From positions 1 through 6,323 of the forward strand of contig JAVLBA010000106.1 of the NCBI GenBank assembly GCA_031581485.1: 6,323 nt of DNA, written 5' to 3'. Under the pieces are notes generated by a model. That model did not search any database. It had not been told where the DNA came from and saw only the letters and a list, made by a program, of their open reading frames with translations. Each line of letters starts with the position of its first letter. Within the stretch, counting starts at the first letter, position 1. Both the position numbers and the translations under genes were made by a program. This DNA comes from BM506 sp031581485 (GTDB lineage: Bacteria > Desulfobacterota > Desulfobulbia > Desulfobulbales > SURF-16). Positions 4,656 to 6,323 of the stretch are shown here, one piece after another.

Positions 4656-6029
4656 TCAGCTCCCTGTCGATTCGGAATCTATAAGCTGCCGCAGCTTCAT
4701 AAGGGTCTTGCCGATTTCTGCTTCAAGCTCCTGAAGTATGGGACGGGATTCTTCCGGCACACGAAAATCCAGGGCCATCTTTACCGTTTCGGCCAATTCC
4801 CTTTCACTCTTCACCCGTTCCCTGAGCAACTCCACCTCTTCATTGGAGGCCACGAACGCTTTAAGCCTCGACAGCGCTTCTTCGAAGCTCTCCCTGTCCC
4901 GATCAGGCATTTTCGGCATATCGCCGGACCGGCGCAGAATAGCGCCCAGGTCTTCCGCCGCCTCCCTGCGTCTATTCGCCAACTTTTTGAAATAACTGGC
5001 TAATTTACCACCGAGCCTTGCCGCATCCTCTTCGTAATGATCGGCGTTCTTCAGAGCCGATACGACTACATTATCGAGTGCGACAAGATTTTTTTCCCTC
5101 ATCAACGACATCTTCTCCCCTCCCAAACTTGTCTGATTTTGCGGGGCCGGAACGAAAAATTCCAAGGCATCCGGATCGAGATCGAAAAAGGCAGGGGTCT
5201 TTCCGAGCAATTCCCCGTCGGCATCGATCTCCTGTGGGGGACGGGTGTGGATGACGAATTTTTTCCCGTGTAAGAAAATAACCTGTTCGAGTTCCGTATG
5301 CCTGCCCAGCATAAATAACGGCGCCATTTTCAGAAGCTTCAGGAAATTCTGGGTGACTATCGCGAACAACCCCAGTTCCGGCTTGTAGATGCTCGATTCT
5401 TCGGAAAAGGCCTGACCGCCGCCGTAATATTTGCCGTTCCCCACCGTGATCTGAATGGTCCGCAACCGGAGGGGTTCGCCATCATCACCGCTCGAAATTT
5501 CCGCCCGAAAATCTCGCCGTCCATAGATCTCTTTGAGCAGGGCCCACCTGTAGGCCAGCGCTCCCCATCTTTTTTTGTTCTCGGGATCGAGGTTTCTAGC
5601 CACCTTGCTGCTTACCCCGATACTCGCTGCGTTGAAAAAATATTTGTCATTGACCCTGCCCAAGTTTATCTTCCGGCGATTGCCGGCGGCGATGACCCTG
5701 CAGGCCTCTTCGACCTGGCAGGGAATATCGAGGGTCCGGGCAAGATCGTTACCGGTACCCAGGGGGATAATCCCCACCGGCCTTCCGGCGGCAACCAGCC
5801 ATTCCGCCATGCAGTTCAGGGTGCCGTCGCCTCCCCCGACAATCACAAAGTCATATTTTCTGGATAATGAAGAATTGATTACCTCCTGGTTCGCGCCATC
5901 CCCAATTGATATCTCGTCGATCTCGACCCCCTTTCGGCGGATGACATCCAGGCCCGGCCTCAGATCCACACTGGCGCCAGAGCGGCTTTTCCTGTTTCTC
6001 AGCAACAGCGCTTTTCCACGTCGAGTCAT
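4656..6029 (-). CDS. Diacylglycerol-kinase-family lipid kinase with C-terminal ferritin-like/DUF2383-type extension
   Basis: The N-terminal 295 or so residues are a YegS/DgkB-type lipid kinase catalytic unit, expected to phosphorylate a membrane lipid such as diacylglycerol with ATP. Visible marks are KALLLRNRKSRSG (the NPxS-like opening with Pro replaced by Arg), GGGDGT (65-70), PLGTGNDLAR (89-98), GNGKYYGGG (197-205) and DADGE (269-273). Residues of about 300-457 are extra: a hydrophilic four-helix pattern (helices near 315-338, 342-368, 397-422, 427-450) that resembles ferritin-like DUF2383/PA2169 domains. Typical family members are about 290-330 residues, so this is a fusion. The ATG at 6029 has AGGTGA just upstream; a GTG at 6035 is an alternative adding two residues. 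It converges on the sulfur operon with the palindromic element between. Exact lipid substrate unknown. Confidence 0.88.
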   Translation of the reverse strand: MTRRGKALLLRNRKSRSGASVDLRPGLDVIRRKGVEIDEISIGDGANQEVINSSLSRKYDFVIVGGGDGTLNCMAEWLVAAGRPVGIIPLGTGNDLARTLDIPCQVEEACRVIAAGNRRKINLGRVNDKYFFNAASIGVSSKVARNLDPENKKRWGALAYRWALLKEIYGRRDFRAEISSGDDGEPLRLRTIQITVGNGKYYGGGQAFSEESSIYKPELGLFAIVTQNFLKLLKMAPLFMLGRHTELEQVIFLHGKKFVIHTRPPQEIDADGELLGKTPAFFDLDPDALEFFVPAPQNQTSLGGEKMSLMREKNLVALDNVVVSALKNADHYEEDAARLGGKLASYFKKLANRRREAAEDLGAILRRSGDMPKMPDRDRESFEEALSRLKAFVASNEEVELLRERVKSERELAETVKMALDFRVPEESRPILQELEAEIGKTLMKLRQLIDSESTGS

Positions 6030-6073
6030 TTTCACCTGTCGTTTCTCTGGAGAATCGCAAACAGTTGTTCTCT

Positions 6074-6113
6074 ATTATATTTCATTATGATGTCTTTGAG
6101 AGGTTGGGATCAA
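6074..6113 (-). promoter_or_regulatory. Possible promoter region of the lipid kinase gene
   Basis: On the minus strand TTGATC (6113-6108) and CATAAT (6089-6084, 5 of 6) are spaced 18 nt. A perfect TATAAT (6079-6074) lies slightly closer to the gene but without a good -35. Either would give a leader of roughly 40-50 nt before the ATG at 6029. Suggestive only. Confidence 0.3.
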
Positions 6114-6223
6114 CTTGAAAATTGCCGCCGTTTATTCTGTCTATATTTTCAAGGATTAATTCCGATTTCCGAGCTCCATTTCGATCTACACGACTATTTA
6201 TGGGGGAAATAGGTGCGAGGAAA

Positions 6224-6263
6224 TTAAGTAAGGCGCCACCGGGACTCCTTATAAACCCGGCAG
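6224..6263 (-). terminator. Possible hairpin terminator after the partial gene at the right edge
   Basis: Directly after the stop codon at 6266-6264, the minus strand has GCCGGG (6261-6256) and CCCGGT (6243-6238), which pair (one G-T) around a 12-nt loop. A T-rich but interrupted tail follows only after GGCGCC. It is a weak candidate for transcription termination between the two minus-strand genes. Confidence 0.3.
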
Positions 6264-6323
6264 TCACTTGCCGTTTTCGGCATTATATTTTTTTATATCC
6301 TCAAGAACCTCTTTATAGCATAG
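6264..6323 (-). CDS. 3' end of an unidentified gene entering from the right edge
   Basis: The minus-strand frame from the edge reads LCYKEVLEDIKKYNAENGK and stops at TGA (6266-6264). The amphipathic, Lys/Glu-rich composition looks like a real protein C-terminus rather than noise, but 19 residues are too few for a family call. It is transcribed toward the lipid kinase gene with about 235 bp between them, including a candidate terminator and a candidate promoter, so the two are probably separate units. Confidence 0.5.
   Translation of the reverse strand, partial: LCYKEVLEDIKKYNAENGK

Noticed and set aside
4563..5003. Plus-strand open frame of 146 codons starting in the palindromic element
   Set aside because: It is antisense to the lipid kinase C-terminal region and starts inside a repeat end; no Shine-Dalgarno and no recognisable product.
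6085..6267. Minus-strand 60-codon frame starting with GTG over the stop of the right-edge gene
   Set aside because: No Shine-Dalgarno, and the sequence includes hairpin and promoter-like DNA; more likely intergenic.
6269..6299. TGCCG-TTTT-CGGCA hairpin followed by a T run on the plus strand
   Set aside because: It resembles an intrinsic terminator, but no plus-strand gene lies upstream and the bases belong to the coding end of the minus-strand partial gene; noted but not called.
1..6323. CRISPR array, tRNA, rRNA or riboswitch
   Set aside because: No regularly spaced direct repeats, cloverleaf with acceptor ends, rRNA core sequence or recognisable riboswitch motif was seen on either strand by eye.

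Overview
The window looks like a chromosomal piece from an anaerobic, sulfur-metabolising bacterium, most likely a deltaproteobacterial (Desulfobacterota) sulfate reducer or sulfur disproportionator. The grounds are a neelaredoxin-type superoxide reductase, which is an oxygen-defence enzyme typical of anaerobes, a periplasmic tandem rhodanese, and two half-size YeeE/YedE sulfur transporters, all with moderately high GC codon use. The taxonomic placement is inference; there is no rRNA or other marker gene here.

Layout. Positions 1-74 (-) hold the first 24 codons of a gene that leaves the window on the left, with a clear Shine-Dalgarno and -10 box. Positions 75-892 carry no intact gene. Within them lies a decayed REP-associated tyrosine transposase (RAYT, HUH family) on the minus strand (262-527), flanked by a hairpin (196-221), a good sigma70-like minus-strand promoter (599-627) and a 12-bp-stem hairpin (825-861) in the leader of the next gene. 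Positions 893-1288 encode the superoxide reductase, followed by an intrinsic terminator (1293-1320). Positions 1345-4164 are a tight four-gene plus-strand operon: exported tandem rhodanese, YeeE-like half 1, YeeE-like half 2, and an unrecognised lipoprotein. The genes are separated by 3 and 2 nt, and the last pair overlaps by 23 nt. Directly downstream is a frameshifted 5' fragment of a copper-type P-type ATPase with a His-rich N-terminus (4214-4373). Its homology stops within about 10 nt of a 200-bp palindromic, MITE-like element (4380-4579) with exact 16-bp terminal inverted repeats and a second, inner inverted repeat. Positions 4656-6029 (-) encode a convergent diacylglycerol-kinase-family lipid kinase with an unusual C-terminal helical (ferritin-like/DUF2383-type) extension. 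Positions 6264-6323 (-) are the last 20 codons, stop included, of a further gene entering from the right.

How the genes may work together. The sulfurtransferase is predicted to lie in the periplasm or on the inner membrane, with its active-site loop in the second rhodanese domain. The two YeeE-like proteins each carry one copy of the family's Cys-containing Gly-rich motif and so plausibly assemble into one thiosulfate/sulfane-sulfur permease. The lipoprotein, with an unusual His/Cys motif, is a candidate partner on the outer face of a membrane. The superoxide reductase lies upstream in the same orientation but is separated by a terminator, so it is probably its own unit with at most read-through into the sulfur operon.

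The mobile-DNA story is a second theme: a dead RAYT gene, a palindromic 200-bp element of the type such transposases mobilise, and a 13-bp identity between that element and the hairpin in the superoxide reductase leader.
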